A stretch of 64,000 bases of DNA from Vibrio hannami (GCF_029589055.1 NZ_JARQZP010000007.1:62001-126000), one strand, 5' to 3'; positions 52,464 to 63,140 are shown, numbered from the stretch's first letter. Translations and numbers: made by a program. Notes: generated by a model not told the origin, from the letters alone.

Positions 52464-54884
52464 TTAAGCAACGATATCTAGAGACTCGGTACTTAATCTA
52501 GTGTAGCTACGCGCCCTTTGAGTCAGAGAGATTTTCGCTTTATTTGTTGTTCCGCTAAATCTACCGATTTCAAAACCCAGAGACTTCATGAGTTGCCCAA
52601 AATACAGCATCTTTTTATTTGTCGTGCTGTTTTCGTTGAGTGATAGTGGGATGTGAGTATCTTTGTGCAGTGTCCAATTGACTAAGTCCCGATTTTCGAT
52701 CATCAGATTAACAAACCCCAAAATCTGCTCCCTATGGATCATGATAGAAGGTGATTGAGAATTAAGCTGGTGTCCGTTGAACAGACCCTCATTGATTAAA
52801 TTCGCCAAGCGGCGATATGTTGAGTACTTGCTGTTATCTTCGTTTGGCGCTGGAACAGAAAATAGCTTGTCGAAGAGCTTTCTGTTCTTAGAAAACAGGA
52901 AATGAAACTCGACATCCTCTTTCGTGACTTCAGTCAAATGATAGTAGCTTTTGATTGTATGCTTCGAGATGGCTGCGTTGTCACTGGCTGTGCGCTTATC
53001 AGCCATCATAAGCCGCTTCACGTCATGCTGGGTTAAATCGACAGATTGCATAATGGCGTTGACCAACGCCTCTCTGTAAGCTTTTAAATATTGCTTGTTC
53101 GTTTTAGACCCACAGCTCTGTGAGTACACTGAGGATGGTAGCGGATCAACATGAAAGCCGAGTTCCTTCAATGTTAGCCATAGATGTAGCCCCAGAGGTG
53201 CGGTGAACTGTGATTTCACGTTACCGAATGCAATCTCTAGGTGGTCTGTTGGCGCTGAGTGAATATTCGCATTGTAGACTCTTGCCCTTGTCGGGCGGCA
53301 GAAGAAGTCTTGATGGGCATCTACGGTGAAACAAATCTCCTTTGCTTTACGGAATCGACGTGCGAAGTTAACTAGTTCAAATGGATTTAGTGTTTTGTCA
53401 CAGAATACGACAACTCTATTGGCAAAGTTTTTGACGATTGAGAAGCCTGACCCTAGACAGGGAGAAGCGATAATCGCTTTGTATTTGGAGATTTCTTCAT
53501 TCGGGTTAGCCAGAAAAGCACGTTGTGCGTCCATTCCTTTATTCTCCCCGTGAATGACTAGCACACCGTCGTTTAGAGCCGCAGTCTCACTATCTAAACC
53601 TTGTTTGTCCTCATAACCAAGTTGTTTAACTACTCCTCGAAGTGTCACTAGCGAGTCAAAGAGAAACACCTTGTCCTCCAACAATTTGGACTTGAGATCA
53701 TCCTGACTATAAAGATACTGATTTTTATCTGTGATAACTGCTTCAATTCCCAGATATGGGTTTTTGTCGCACTGGATTAAAGTCACGTCACCTCGTAAAT
53801 CCTTCAAGAAGCCTAAACTAATATCGGAAAGATCAGCATCGCCCACAATGACTTGTGGAATGGAGCGAATAATCTCAGACAAGCAATGAAAGACGCGTTG
53901 TTTAGGCATTTGTAGTGAATGCTCCGAACACACGACAGTTGAAATTACTTTCTCAAACTCATCAATAATCAAGGTATCAGCATTGTGGCAATATGCTTGG
54001 ATATGTGCTTTCCACACACTATTGACGACTAATCCCATCGCTTTCGACTGTTCAAGCTGAGTTAAGTTTTGAGTGGTATAGCTGACCGCATGATTTTGAA
54101 TGCAGTATTGTTCTACTAAAGCCATCAGGTGAGAAAGATATACCACGGATTTATTGTTTTGCTCAGCTAGCTGAGTAATAGGGCCAAAGACGTGTTTCGT
54201 TTTACCAGTCCCTGTTGCAGATTTAATCGCAAGGGTTCGCTCATTGGCTAGCGCTTCACACACTTCTGGACAGTCGAGAGTTGAAGTACGGATTGTTTTC
54301 GTCGGCGTTCTAAGCTTCATAAAATCTTGAACTGACGAATGATAGTGGTGTAGCTGTAGTTCAAGGCAATCTAAAACTTTACTTAGGAAATTATTGTCTT
54401 TGTGAAGATAGAAACGGTAAGTTCTCAAGCATGATTTAGCATCGGAACAGATCAGAGGAATTGTACGGACTAGTTTTTTAGCTAGCCAGTCAATGATTTC
54501 GTCACCCCGCATGCCGCAATTCGTCAACTGATAGCAAAGAGATAGATACTGGATTGTATCGTTGTAGTCTTTCAGACTGTAGAGTCGCTTTGATGCTAAA
54601 TCATAAAGATCACACCTAGCGTCGCGATAATTAATCATCATGAAATCTACAGCTTGAGCAGGGAGCTTTTTTGAATCAATGATTAACTTGATGTTATTGA
54701 AGCCAGCATCACGGTAATAGCGGATAACTTCAGCCAGGTTGTTTTTGTCGTTGCGAACAGCAACGACCCTGTACTTGTCATGATCGAAGCTTAGAGACTC
54801 GCCGCTAAGAATAGCGACTGAGCAGGACTCTGTTGAACGAACCAGTGTATGTTCTGAGGCTTGAGATTGCGCGATAACGTTCAT
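52464..54884 (-). CDS. SF2-helicase replication protein, origin-binding-protein type
   Basis: The 806-residue protein has a helicase core: Walker A AIKSATGTGKTKHVFGPI (residues ~218-235), DEAD-like motif II LIIDEFEKV, GDADLSD, and late motifs (IASPCLGSGFSI, NFARRFRKAKEI). The order recalls the herpes-type origin-binding helicases found in satellite phages and plasmid-like islands. It is probably the replication initiator of the excised element. The gene follows the AlpA-like regulator with an AT-rich dyad region between them, a candidate origin. Confidence 0.7.
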   Translation of the reverse strand: MNVIAQSQASEHTLVRSTESCSVAILSGESLSFDHDKYRVVAVRNDKNNLAEVIRYYRDAGFNNIKLIIDSKKLPAQAVDFMMINYRDARCDLYDLASKRLYSLKDYNDTIQYLSLCYQLTNCGMRGDEIIDWLAKKLVRTIPLICSDAKSCLRTYRFYLHKDNNFLSKVLDCLELQLHHYHSSVQDFMKLRTPTKTIRTSTLDCPEVCEALANERTLAIKSATGTGKTKHVFGPITQLAEQNNKSVVYLSHLMALVEQYCIQNHAVSYTTQNLTQLEQSKAMGLVVNSVWKAHIQAYCHNADTLIIDEFEKVISTVVCSEHSLQMPKQRVFHCLSEIIRSIPQVIVGDADLSDISLGFLKDLRGDVTLIQCDKNPYLGIEAVITDKNQYLYSQDDLKSKLLEDKVFLFDSLVTLRGVVKQLGYEDKQGLDSETAALNDGVLVIHGENKGMDAQRAFLANPNEEISKYKAIIASPCLGSGFSIVKNFANRVVVFCDKTLNPFELVNFARRFRKAKEICFTVDAHQDFFCRPTRARVYNANIHSAPTDHLEIAFGNVKSQFTAPLGLHLWLTLKELGFHVDPLPSSVYSQSCGSKTNKQYLKAYREALVNAIMQSVDLTQHDVKRLMMADKRTASDNAAISKHTIKSYYHLTEVTKEDVEFHFLFSKNRKLFDKLFSVPAPNEDNSKYSTYRRLANLINEGLFNGHQLNSQSPSIMIHREQILGFVNLMIENRDLVNWTLHKDTHIPLSLNENSTTNKKMLYFGQLMKSLGFEIGRFSGTTNKAKISLTQRARSYTRLSTESLDIVA

Positions 54885-54906
54885 TTATTCTTATTTCCAG
54901 TAGAAC

Positions 54907-54962
54907 GTAAAAGTGCAAAGTTTCTAAGTAATATATATAACTAAAGAACTCTGCACTTTTAC
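54907..54962. other. Inverted repeat region, candidate replication origin
   Basis: GTAAAAGTGCA (54907-54917) and TGCACTTTTAC (54952-54962) flank an AT-rich core (TAATATATATAA). GCATGC-TAAA-GCATGC follows at about 54966-54981. It may be an origin or operator of the replication gene. Confidence 0.45.
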
Positions 54963-55021
54963 CAGCATGCTAAAGCATGCAGTAAACAATTGATTTATTT
55001 GTGCTTAGTGAGAGTTTTTAG

Positions 55022-55300
55022 TTATGCGGCTAGTGCATAGAGACTGTTGTCGAAAAGAGACTGTCTTTGCTCAACAAGATGAGAAACGGTTTGCTGTAGA
55101 TCTTTGCCCAATGCCATGGCTGCGATAATTGCATCGACTTCATGAGATAAGAAACCAACAGAGTTTGCACCAAGTGGAATTGACGGTGGGAAAGTTCCAT
55201 CATTGATTTTGCGATGGAGAGTCGCTCTTGAGAATGGAACGCGCTGTAGAACGTCAGATTTACGTACGATTTTTAGAAGAGGAGTTGTATTTACAGACAT
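55022..55300 (-). CDS. AlpA-like transcriptional regulator/excisionase
   Basis: The 92-residue MerR-like HTH protein carries IVRKSDVLQRVPFSRATLHRKINDG, then FPPSIPLGANSVGFLSHEVDAIIAAMA, the pattern of AlpA/phage excisionase regulators. AlpA-type proteins activate integrase genes and excision in P4-like elements. Its position between integrase and replication gene supports this. Start at 55300. Confidence 0.85.
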   Translation of the reverse strand: MSVNTTPLLKIVRKSDVLQRVPFSRATLHRKINDGTFPPSIPLGANSVGFLSHEVDAIIAAMALGKDLQQTVSHLVEQRQSLFDNSLYALAA

Positions 55301-55696
55301 AACGATAACCTACATTAATTCATGTCTAGTACTAACTTTATATTCCAATACTTACACTGATCCACGGAAGTTTATTATCAGTGAAGGAACACCTAGATGG
55401 GACTGGAGCCTATTGGGTTACAGACTCATTCCTTAACAATTAAAGGAAGGTATTCGTATGTAATGGAATAGTGAAGTCTTCAAAAAAGGCTCCGAAAGTT
55501 AAGTTAATACCAAAACAATAAACAAATAGTTAAACCGAAGTTTAACGGGAATAAGTTACGTTGCCGCGTAGCGGACTTTAAATGTCTGTTTCCTATGTGA
55601 AAATTAAATATTTAAACGCGATTTAAAATAATGCGGGCGATTCTCATCGTCAATACAAAATTACCCGCATCTCACTAAAATTGTGATATTTGTCAC
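55301..55696. other. Regulatory region between integrase and AlpA-like gene
   Basis: No gene. AT-rich. Contains GTTAAACCGAAGTTTAAC near 55533-55550 and the promoter of the AlpA-like gene near 55310-55400, but no -35/-10 pair I would insist on. Confidence 0.35.
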
Positions 55697-56923
55697 TTAA
55701 ATTTTTGGTTTTGCTATAGTATTGGCGTTTTTAGAAGCATCAAGTATGAAATTACTCCACCAATCCATGATCTTTCGTCGCTCTTCCAGATATTCAGCGT
55801 TGTTGTAGATGTCACGGATTGTGTTCTTGTCTACGTGTGCCAGACACAGCTCAATAGCATCTTTGTTGAAGCCCTGTTCGTTGAGCGCTGTACTGCCGAT
55901 GGAACGCATACCGTGACTTACCAGCTTTCCTTTCATTCCAGCACGTTTAAGTGCGGCGTTGACGCTCTGGCTGTTCATGTGCTGATCAACTGATGTTGAA
56001 CTAGGGAATACATAGCGTTGTCCGTATGAGATGGGCTTCATAAAGTTTAAAAGTTGAATCGAAGCGTCCGAAAGAGGGATTTTGTGATCGCGCTTCATTT
56101 TCATTTTATCTTTGCTAATGACCCAAAGTTTGTTTTCGAAATCAATTTCACTCCATTCAGCGGCAGCACACTCAACGGGACGGGTCAGAGTGTGGAGTTG
56201 GAATTCAAAAGCGCAGCGGGTAGCAAGCTTGATATTGGCTAACGACATCGCTTGCATTAGATCACTAAGTTCATTTGGTCTGATAGTGCTCATATGATCA
56301 GTTTTTGGCTTCTTAAATATTTGCTTTATCCCAATCAATGGGTTGGACTGAATCTTTCCGCAATTCGCCGCGTAGTTCATCACTTCATTTATTCGCTGAC
56401 ATACTCGCTTAACTGTCTCTAATGCGCCCTTTGCTTCTACAGGTCGTAGGACTTGAATCACAATTGGGGCAGTTAGCTCACTTATCGGCATGTTACCGAG
56501 GTTGGGAAAGATATGTAGCTCTAGAGATCGCCAGATATCGTTGGCATAGTCTTCGGAAACGTCATGCTTTTTTACTTCAAACCATTCTTCGGCAACTGAT
56601 TTCAGAGTTGATGACTGAGCTATCTGTGCGGTAATGAGTTGGTTATCTCTGTGAGTTTTCGGATCAATACCTTCAGCGACATGTTGGCGCATTTCTCTTG
56701 TTTTCTCTCTCGCAGATGCGAGAGTAATGTCAGGAAAAGCACCAAGGCTGATGTTCTTGCGTTTTTTAGTTACTGGGTGGATGTAGTTGAAAATCCAAAG
56801 TTTTGCGCCATTCGGCTTTATACGTAAGTACAGACCGTTGCCATCGGCAAGCGAATATTCTTTTTCTAAGGGCTTAGCTTTGGTTACTTGAGTTGGTGAT
56901 AAGGGCTTGATTTGCTTAGCCAT
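55697..56923 (-). CDS. P4-type tyrosine integrase
   Basis: The 408-residue integrase starts MAKQIKPLSPTQVTKAKP (AAGGAAC upstream). DUF4102-type N-terminal domain (YSLADGNGLYLRIKPNGAKLWIFNY). Catalytic tyrosine-recombinase residues: Arg in HTLTRPVECAAAEWSEI, His/Arg in SHGMRSIGSTALNEQ, His in CLAHVDKNTI, Tyr in RDIYNNAEYLEERR. Its gene is immediately next to the ssrA 3' end, as in other ssrA-integrated Vibrio islands such as VPI-1. Confidence 0.95.
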   Translation of the reverse strand: MAKQIKPLSPTQVTKAKPLEKEYSLADGNGLYLRIKPNGAKLWIFNYIHPVTKKRKNISLGAFPDITLASAREKTREMRQHVAEGIDPKTHRDNQLITAQIAQSSTLKSVAEEWFEVKKHDVSEDYANDIWRSLELHIFPNLGNMPISELTAPIVIQVLRPVEAKGALETVKRVCQRINEVMNYAANCGKIQSNPLIGIKQIFKKPKTDHMSTIRPNELSDLMQAMSLANIKLATRCAFEFQLHTLTRPVECAAAEWSEIDFENKLWVISKDKMKMKRDHKIPLSDASIQLLNFMKPISYGQRYVFPSSTSVDQHMNSQSVNAALKRAGMKGKLVSHGMRSIGSTALNEQGFNKDAIELCLAHVDKNTIRDIYNNAEYLEERRKIMDWWSNFILDASKNANTIAKPKI

Positions 56924-56934
56924 TTTAATGGTTC

Positions 56935-57060
56935 CTTTCTGATGTAACACCAATTTGTGTTGTTATTGGTTAGTGTTACGCAGAATGTTACTAAATGACT
57001 GAGATTAAGTGAATCTCGATGAGACGCCCTGAACCACTTAAAGCTAGATGGGACAAGGGT
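56935..57060. promoter_or_regulatory. Integrase upstream/att arm region
   Basis: Contains short repeats TAACACCAATTTGTGTT and TTAGTGTTAC that resemble the region at 29935-30000. They are probable arm-type integrase sites and the int promoter. Confidence 0.45.
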
Positions 57061-57071
57061 TTAGAAAAGAA

Positions 57072-57097
57072 AACGGGACGTCCTGAGACGTCCCGTT
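57072..57097 (-). terminator. Terminator of ssrA
   Basis: AACGGGACGTC, CTGA, GACGTCCCGTT, followed on the minus strand by TTTTCTTTT. It lies island-side of the att sequence, so the island supplies it. Confidence 0.85.
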
Positions 57098-57106
57098 ACT
57101 AGTGAT

Positions 57107-57473
57107 TGGTGGAGCTGGCGGGAGTTGAACCCGCGTCCGAAAACCATTCATCTTTGGTACTACATGCTTAGTCGATCTTTAAATTCACCAAGTACCTGCG
57201 AACCGACACGCTAGTAAATGACTATCCTGAATTAAACTTCGCCGTTCATCTCTCAGGCGGGAGAATCCGGGCTAGCTCGTTTGGGTTTGATCTCTCGTTG
57301 GTCCCCGTCTTACAAGCGGAAGCTAGGGCGAGAGAGCTCTCAGCAGGTTATTAAGCTGCTAGTGCGTAGTTTTCGTCGTTTGCGACTATTTTTTTGCGGC
57401 TTTTTACGTGGCCAACCGCCCCACGACATGCACCTCAGACTGCAAAATTCCCGTCGAATCCTAGATCAGCCCC
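57107..57473 (-). ncRNA. ssrA: Transfer-messenger RNA (tmRNA)
   Basis: The 367-nt RNA begins GGGGCTGATCTAGGATTCGA and ends with GCTCCACCA, forming the tRNA-like domain. The resume sequence reads GCAAACGACGAAAACTACGC and onward, giving tag peptide ANDENYALAA followed by TAA. The tag frees stalled ribosomes with SmpB, whose gene is just upstream on the same strand (start 58027). The 3' end carries the island att site. Confidence 0.97.
57114..57129. repeat. Right att site inside ssrA
   Basis: GCTGGCGGGAGTTGAA, identical to 29919-29934. It forms part of the T-arm/acceptor region of tmRNA, a common integration target. Confidence 0.8.
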
Positions 57474-57541
57474 GAGATAGAACGAGCATGGTACCAGAAA
57501 ACTTAATGCTGTCTAGCACTTGCTGGTTCAGTTGATTAAGT

Positions 57542-58027
57542 TTAACGCAATTTGCTCTTCATAATCCGAGCTTTATCGCGCGCCCAATCTTTCTCTTTCA
57601 AATCAGTTCGTTTGTCGTGAAGCTTTTTACCCTTCGCAACACCGATTTTGATTTTTACCCAGGAGCGGGACCAGTAAAGAGAAAGTGCGGTTAGCGTCAT
57701 ACCTTCACGGTTCACACGACCGAATAGGTTATCCAACTCTCTTCTATTTAATAATAGCTTACGCACGCGGGTAGGGTTAGCTACAACGTGTGTTGATGCC
57801 TGATTCAGAGGAGTGATGGTAATACCACTAACAAAGGCTTCGCCATCACGTATGTAGACGTAACTTTCAGCAATGTTAGCTTTACCCTGGCGGAGAGATT
57901 TAACTTCCCAACCCTGAAGTTCTAACCCAGCTTCGATTTCATCATCAATGAAGTATTCGTGACGAGCTTTTTTATTTAGCGCTATGGTATTGCTACCAGC
58001 TTTGGTTTTTGATTTTTTCTTTGCCAT
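57542..58027 (-). CDS. smpB: SsrA-binding protein SmpB
   Basis: The 161-residue OB-fold protein starts [20 protein letters not shown]. Typical motifs are [26 protein letters not shown] and a basic C-terminal tail ([10 protein letters not shown]) that enters the decoding centre. The start at 58027 matches the family; a longer N-terminal extension to 58123 is not used. It lies upstream of ssrA on the same strand, the usual order. Confidence 0.97.
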   Translation of the reverse strand: MAKKKSKTKAGSNTIALNKKARHEYFIDDEIEAGLELQGWEVKSLRQGKANIAESYVYIRDGEAFVSGITITPLNQASTHVVANPTRVRKLLLNRRELDNLFGRVNREGMTLTALSLYWSRSWVKIKIGVAKGKKLHDKRTDLKEKDWARDKARIMKSKLR

Positions 58028-58114
58028 AATGGCGTCATTATACGGATCGTCTCCTTGTTGGGAAATCCTTATTTGTTGAATTAGATAATATATTACGAAG
58101 AAAAGAGAGAAAGT

Positions 58115-58543
58115 ATGCCCCAAGTCAGGCGCTCGGCTCTTGTTTCATACAGTGCAGAGCAGATGTATGATCTGGTAAACGATGTATCAAGATATCCAGA
58201 ATTTTTGCCTGGTTGTTCAGGTTCCAAAATACTGAAATCAGATGACAATCAGATGATAGCGTCTGTAGATGTTGCCAAAGCCGGAATCAAAAAAACCTTT
58301 ACCACCTCAAATACGTTAGAGAGTAGCTCTGCAATTTTGATGGAGTTAGTGGACGGGCCTTTTAAGTCTTTAAAAGGTGGTTGGTATTTCACTGAGCTTG
58401 ATGAAGCTGCCTGTAAGGTAGAACTCAAGCTGGATTTTGAATTTTCCAGTAAGTTGGTTGAAATGGCATTTGGTAAGGTATTCAGCGAGCTGACAAATAA
58501 TATGGTAAGTGCATTTACCAATCGTGCGAAACAGGTGTACTAA
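58115..58543 (+). CDS. ratA: RatA-type coenzyme Q-binding/START-domain protein
   Basis: The 142-residue START-like protein starts [34 protein letters not shown] (first 20 are the conserved part). It is known as ratA/yfjG; in E. coli described both as a 50S-binding toxin and as a Coq10-like quinone chaperone. The stop overlaps ratB (TAATG). Confidence 0.93.
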   Translation: MPQVRRSALVSYSAEQMYDLVNDVSRYPEFLPGCSGSKILKSDDNQMIASVDVAKAGIKKTFTTSNTLESSSAILMELVDGPFKSLKGGWYFTELDEAACKVELKLDFEFSSKLVEMAFGKVFSELTNNMVSAFTNRAKQVY

Positions 58544-58893
58544 TGAGTATTGAATCGGACATGATCCATGTAGAAGTTGTTTATGCATTACCTCATGAGC
58601 AAAGAGTGCTTACGCAAGTAGTAGACAAAAACTCAACAGTTGAAGAGATCATTAATCAGTCCGGGGTATTAGATATGTACCCTGAGATAGATTTGAGTAA
58701 AAACAAAGTGGGTATATTTAGCCGCAATGTTAGGCTTGATGCCAAAGTAAGAGATAAAGATCGTATCGAGATCTATAGACCTCTGTTGGCTGATCCAAAG
58801 GAGATTAGACGTAAGCGAGCAGAGCAAGCTAAAGCCTCAGGGAAGGCAGATCCCGTGACAGGTGGAAAGCCAAACGAACTGAGGAAAAAATAG
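58543..58893 (+). CDS. ratB: RnfH/RatB family ubiquitin-like protein
   Basis: The 116-residue protein has a beta-grasp core ([40 protein letters not shown]) of the UPF0125/RnfH family. It is coupled to ratA through TAATG. A charged tail ends in PNELRKK. Function unproven. A bidirectional-looking terminator follows. Confidence 0.9.
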   Translation: MSIESDMIHVEVVYALPHEQRVLTQVVDKNSTVEEIINQSGVLDMYPEIDLSKNKVGIFSRNVRLDAKVRDKDRIEIYRPLLADPKEIRRKRAEQAKASGKADPVTGGKPNELRKK

Positions 58894-58917
58894 GGCTATA
58901 AAGCCCTATTTTTCTGG
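58890..58917. terminator. Terminator between ratB and bamE
   Basis: AATAGGGCT, ATA, AAGCCCTATT, then TTTT on the plus strand and AAAAAA on the other side, so it serves both directions. Confidence 0.85.
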
Positions 58918-58942
58918 ATTCGATAATTACTTCAGGCGATTA

Positions 58943-59302
58943 CTAGTTCAGACTTTCAAAAAAACCGACTCCTGGTGGAAAATCTCCCTCCAGGTTTAAA
59001 AGGCGACCATCTTCATTAAAGTGCACAAATAGGTTCTTTTGAATGGAGTCGTTGTGACCTTCAGTATGGTGATAGATGTAGTACCAGGTATTTGGATAAC
59101 CATTTTCGATTAACATAGGCGAGCCAAGTACATATCTTACCTGCTCTTTACTCATGCCAAACTTTAATTGATCTACTGCTTGTTGTTCTACGTAGTTACC
59201 CTGGTTGATATCAATTCGGTAAACAAGCTTTTCTGCCAATGAGCAGCCGGTCATCATCGTAATAGACAGTGGGACTACTACTAACCACTTTTTTAATTGC
59301 AT
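58943..59302 (-). CDS. bamE: Outer-membrane assembly lipoprotein BamE
   Basis: The 119-residue lipoprotein has signal [20 protein letters not shown] (lipobox). The BamE/SmpA fold is visible ([43 protein letters not shown]). It belongs to the BAM complex that inserts beta-barrels. Confidence 0.95.
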   Translation of the reverse strand: MQLKKWLVVVPLSITMMTGCSLAEKLVYRIDINQGNYVEQQAVDQLKFGMSKEQVRYVLGSPMLIENGYPNTWYYIYHHTEGHNDSIQKNLFVHFNEDGRLLNLEGDFPPGVGFFESLN

Positions 59303-59434
59303 AATTGGTACTTCTGTATCTATGTATTTCGCTAAGCTCGCAAGATAATAAACAAGCAGAGCCGATATGTAAAAGGGACTTTACCTGTGACCGCAAAATT
59401 CGAGTTTTGTTGCAATTAGGGTCTCAAATAAAGT

Positions 59435-59469
59435 TAGCCCACAAAAGTAGATGTTCATTTTGTGGGCTA
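59435..59469. terminator. Hairpin after recN
   Basis: A perfect 12-bp stem, TAGCCCACAAAA/TTTTGTGGGCTA with an 11-nt loop, 25 nt beyond the recN stop. Weak T-run. Confidence 0.65.
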
Positions 59470-59494
59470 GATAACATTTATGTCAATTATGAAA

Positions 59495-61156
59495 TTAGGC
59501 GGCTAATAATTCTCTAGCGTTTGCCAGGGTTGAATCTGTAATTTCACTACCGCCCAGAAGTCGAGCAAGCTCAGATACTCTTTGTTCGTTATCGAGTGGT
59601 TTCATCTGGGTTTCAGTTTTACCTGCTTTAGTTTGTTTTGCTACGAATAACTGTTGGTGCCCGCAACCTGCAACTTGCGGTAGGTGAGTTACGCAAAGAA
59701 CCTGAGTGGATTCTCCTAGCTTGCGCAGCATTTTGCCGACGACTGCAGCTGTTGGCCCACTGATACCAACATCTACCTCATCAAAAATCAGGCTTGGAGT
59801 ATCGACTTTCTGCGCTGTGATTACCTGGATAGCCAGAGATATACGCGACAATTCACCGCCTGAAGCAACCTTAGCGATAGGCTGCATTGGCTGACCTGGG
59901 TTAGTTGAAACAATAAAGGTAACCTGATCAATACCTAGTGGCGATGCATGTTTTTCATCACGCGAAATATCGATACAGAACTTCGCTTTTTCCATGCTCA
60001 GTTCATGCATACTTTTGCTAATCAGCTTATCCAGTTCTTTACCATAGCGGCTTCTCGATTTACTTAGCTTTTCTGCACCGGAAAGGAATCTTGCATGTTT
60101 CTTTTCTGCTTCTTCGGCAAGTGCATCCAGTTTTTCATCGGAACAATCTAACTCTTCAATCTGCTTTAACAGATCCTGGTGATGGCTATAAAGCTCTTCT
60201 GGCATGACATGATGTTTTCGGGAAATCGACATGATTTTAGAGAAGCGCTCTTCTACAAATGCCATTCTTTCTGGGTCTACATCAATAGAGTCCAGATAAC
60301 TACGAAGTTCATTGTTTGTCTCTTCAATCTGAATCAGAGCCTCTTCTAGCATTCCCGGAAGAGTTGCAAGTTTAGGATCCAGTTCAGCGAGTTTGATCAA
60401 TGAGGTAGAGGCAGTTTGCAATATGCCCAAAGCATTAACTTCTTCACCTTCATATATCAGTTCAATAGCTTGCTGGCAGTTAGTTGCGAGCTCGCCACTG
60501 TTAGCAAGTCTTTTATGCTCTTGCTCAAGCTCAACAAACTCGCCCTCTGCAATTGCCAGCTCATTCAGCTCTTTTATCTGATATTCGAGCAGTTGCTTTT
60601 GAGCTTCATTTTCTTGGCTGTTTTGGCGCAGCTCTTTCAGTTTATTTTCAGCTTGTCGCCATGTTTGGTAATGCTGTTGAGTTTTGCTGATCAAATCTCC
60701 GTGACCAGCGTACTGATCCAACATTGAAAGCTGATATTCGCTCTTCATTAACTGGTGGTGTGCGTGCTGCCCGTGAATGTTTATTAGCTTTTGCCCTAAA
60801 GACTTTAGTTGAGAAAGAGGAACTGGGCTTCCGTTAATAAAGGCTCTGGAACGGCCATCTTTGGTGATGATGCGCCGAAGAATACACTCGCTACCATCCA
60901 GAAGTTCGTTATCTTCCAGCCAGCGAGTTGCGTGAATATTGTTATCCAGTAAAAATGCTGCACAAACCTCAGTCTTATCTTCACCCTGACGTACCATTCC
61001 AGCTTCTGCTCGACCACCAAGGCAAAGCCCAAGCGCATCGATAGCAATAGATTTACCAGCACCAGTTTCACCGGTGATGGTTGTCATACCTTGTGAAAGT
61101 TCAAGTTGAAGTGACTTAACAATGGCGAAGTTATTTACACTTAAGTGAGCCAGCAT
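59495..61156 (-). CDS. recN: DNA repair ATPase RecN
   Basis: The 553-residue SMC-like protein has Walker [20 protein letters not shown] near the N-terminus, a central coiled coil, the signature [15 protein letters not shown] and Walker [13 protein letters not shown] near the C-terminus. It acts in double-strand break repair. Two LexA boxes upstream show SOS control. Start [20 protein letters not shown]. Confidence 0.97.
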   Translation of the reverse strand: MLAHLSVNNFAIVKSLQLELSQGMTTITGETGAGKSIAIDALGLCLGGRAEAGMVRQGEDKTEVCAAFLLDNNIHATRWLEDNELLDGSECILRRIITKDGRSRAFINGSPVPLSQLKSLGQKLINIHGQHAHHQLMKSEYQLSMLDQYAGHGDLISKTQQHYQTWRQAENKLKELRQNSQENEAQKQLLEYQIKELNELAIAEGEFVELEQEHKRLANSGELATNCQQAIELIYEGEEVNALGILQTASTSLIKLAELDPKLATLPGMLEEALIQIEETNNELRSYLDSIDVDPERMAFVEERFSKIMSISRKHHVMPEELYSHHQDLLKQIEELDCSDEKLDALAEEAEKKHARFLSGAEKLSKSRSRYGKELDKLISKSMHELSMEKAKFCIDISRDEKHASPLGIDQVTFIVSTNPGQPMQPIAKVASGGELSRISLAIQVITAQKVDTPSLIFDEVDVGISGPTAAVVGKMLRKLGESTQVLCVTHLPQVAGCGHQQLFVAKQTKAGKTETQMKPLDNEQRVSELARLLGGSEITDSTLANARELLAA

Positions 61157-61182
61157 TTTCAGATACCTGTATAACCAAACAT

Positions 61183-61224
61183 TACTGTATAAGAAAACAG
61201 TATATACTGTTTCTTTATACAGTA
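61183..61224. promoter_or_regulatory. Two LexA (SOS) boxes at the recN promoter
   Basis: TACTGTATAAGAAAACAGTA (61183-61202) and TACTGTTTCTTTATACAGTA (61205-61224), both CTGT-N8-ACAG. recN is one of the strongest SOS genes in gammaproteobacteria, with multiple boxes. Confidence 0.92.
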
Positions 61225-61303
61225 AAGTTATCCAGGTGATTTTTTTATGAACAATTTATTTTGTTCAATAAATTGTGACACATAACAAAATCAGAATGCT
61301 CAG

Positions 61304-62188
61304 TTAGAAGAGTTTGCTAGACCAGCCCAACTTATTGCGGAGTACATGGTAATAGCTGTAATCCTCAGGGTGAATAAGCCTTAGTACATTAGGGCTTTGA
61401 TAAATAACGATTTCATCAGACGGAGAAACGGGGAGTGAAATTTGTCCGTCGCAGCTTACTTCCTGAGTTCCCCTGTTATCAGGAGAAACGCTTAGCTTAA
61501 TTTTTCGGTGGCCGTCAACCACCAGTGGTCGGCTGGAAAGGGTGTGCGGGAACATAGGCACGATAGATATAACGTTCAGACTTGGTGATAAGATTGGGCC
61601 ACCACCAGATAGTGAATAGGCAGTAGAGCCTGTTGGTGTTGATATGATGAGTCCATCGGAACGCTGAGAAAAAGCGAAGCTATCATCAATGTAGACTTCG
61701 AACTCTATCATATGGGCTATCTTACCTGGGTGCAGAACCACTTCGTTTAGCGCAGCACTATGGCTTTTTTTCTTACCGTGTCGATACACTTCAGCTTCAA
61801 GCAGGAATCGTTCTTCTTCTACATATTGGCCGTCGAGTACCGCTTTAAGCGCGGTTTTAAAATCTTCCGGGTTCAGGTCGGTTAAGAATCCCAGGTTTCC
61901 TCGGTTTACACCGATAACACTTATATCAAAGCGGGATAGTACACGGGCAGCACCAAGCATATTACCGTCACCACCCACAACGATAGCCAGATCTGCTTTT
62001 TCACCAATATTGACTAAAGAATCGAAGTTCTCTTGAGGAATATCATCCAGGATATCAACTAAACGATCGTCGACTATTGGTTGATAGCCTTCAGAAGATA
62101 GCCAGCAAAATAGTTCTTTGTGAGTTTGAACCGCTTTGTGATTACGTGGTTTTCCTATAATACCGATGACTTGGAAGGGCTTTTTCAT
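61304..62188 (-). CDS. nadK: NAD kinase
   Basis: The 294-residue enzyme phosphorylates NAD+ to NADP+. The GGDGN motif is in [15 protein letters not shown] and the substrate-binding segment [16 protein letters not shown] is intact. [16 protein letters not shown] at 62188 is the family start; ATG at 62242 would add 18 unlike residues. It lies between recN and the divergent grpE. Confidence 0.95.
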   Translation of the reverse strand: MKKPFQVIGIIGKPRNHKAVQTHKELFCWLSSEGYQPIVDDRLVDILDDIPQENFDSLVNIGEKADLAIVVGGDGNMLGAARVLSRFDISVIGVNRGNLGFLTDLNPEDFKTALKAVLDGQYVEEERFLLEAEVYRHGKKKSHSAALNEVVLHPGKIAHMIEFEVYIDDSFAFSQRSDGLIISTPTGSTAYSLSGGGPILSPSLNVISIVPMFPHTLSSRPLVVDGHRKIKLSVSPDNRGTQEVSCDGQISLPVSPSDEIVIYQSPNVLRLIHPEDYSYYHVLRNKLGWSSKLF

Positions 62189-62335
62189 CTGGATAGTCCA
62201 ATTGGTAGCAGTTACGCTTGATTCAAAAATATCTGTCCCCATAATAAAGGCAAGTTGATTAAATACGCGAGCGTTTTATCTTAGGATTAATGACAAGCTC
62301 GCTATAAACATTGAGTTCCGAAGTCTGGAGATATC

Positions 62336-62953
62336 ATGAGTAACGAAGAAAACAAGGTTAAAGAAGAAGAGCTGAAGCAACAGGAAGGCGTTGAGCAGGA
62401 AGTAGCTCAAGAAGAAGTGGAAGCTGTTGGTACTGACGCTGATATCGAATGGAATGAAGAAAGCGAGCAGGAAATAGAAGAGTCTAAAATTGCTCAGCTT
62501 GAAGCCGCACTTCTGTCTAGTGAAGCAAAAGTGAAAGAACAACAGGATTCTGTATTGCGTGCTAAAGCTGAAGTAGACAACATGCGTCGCCGTACAGAGC
62601 AGCAAATTGATAAAGCTCGTAAATACGCACTAACTAAGTTTGCTGAAGAGCTGTTGCCTGTTATCGACAACCTAGAGCGCGCTATTTCACACGCGAACAT
62701 GGAAAATGAAGAAGTGAAACCAATTGTTGAAGGCGTTGAGCTTACTCATAAAACTTTTATCGACACTGTTGCGAAGTTTGGCCTGAAAGAAATCAACCCT
62801 GAAGGTCAGCCATTCAACCCTGAGTTCCATCAGGCGATGTCTACCCAGGAAAGCGAAGACTTTGAGCCAAACACAGTTATGTTCGTAATGCAGAAAGGTT
62901 ATGAACTAAACGGCCGTGTTGTCCGCCCTGCGATGGTAATGGTTTCTAAGTAA
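62336..62953 (+). CDS. grpE: Nucleotide exchange factor GrpE
   Basis: The 205-residue protein has an acidic, coiled N-terminus ([20 protein letters not shown]), a long helix ([20 protein letters not shown]) and a beta domain ([32 protein letters not shown]). It releases ADP from DnaK. TGGAGATAT precedes the start. dnaK follows behind a terminator and its own heat-shock promoter. Confidence 0.97.
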   Translation: MSNEENKVKEEELKQQEGVEQEVAQEEVEAVGTDADIEWNEESEQEIEESKIAQLEAALLSSEAKVKEQQDSVLRAKAEVDNMRRRTEQQIDKARKYALTKFAEELLPVIDNLERAISHANMENEEVKPIVEGVELTHKTFIDTVAKFGLKEINPEGQPFNPEFHQAMSTQESEDFEPNTVMFVMQKGYELNGRVVRPAMVMVSK

Positions 62954-62975
62954 TTCAATCGAATTATTTGTCAAA

Positions 62976-63003
62976 AGGTCGCTTTCGAAGCGGCCTTTTT
63001 TTC
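62976..63003 (+). terminator. Terminator after grpE
   Basis: AGGTCGCTT, TCG, AAGCGGCCT (one G-T pair), then a run of seven T. Confidence 0.85.
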
Positions 63004-63140
63004 ATTTACAGGTACTACATTTTTGCTGATTTTTCCCCTAACTGATAAAAATCTGCTCTTTTTTTTAGTCACTCCCTTGAAAACCCATTCGCTGACCTTA
63101 TCTATGGTGCATACACAAAGAAACATTAGTGTGAATGGGG

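Noticed and set aside
57281..57535. 84-residue reading frame across ssrA
   Set aside because: It lies within the tmRNA gene.
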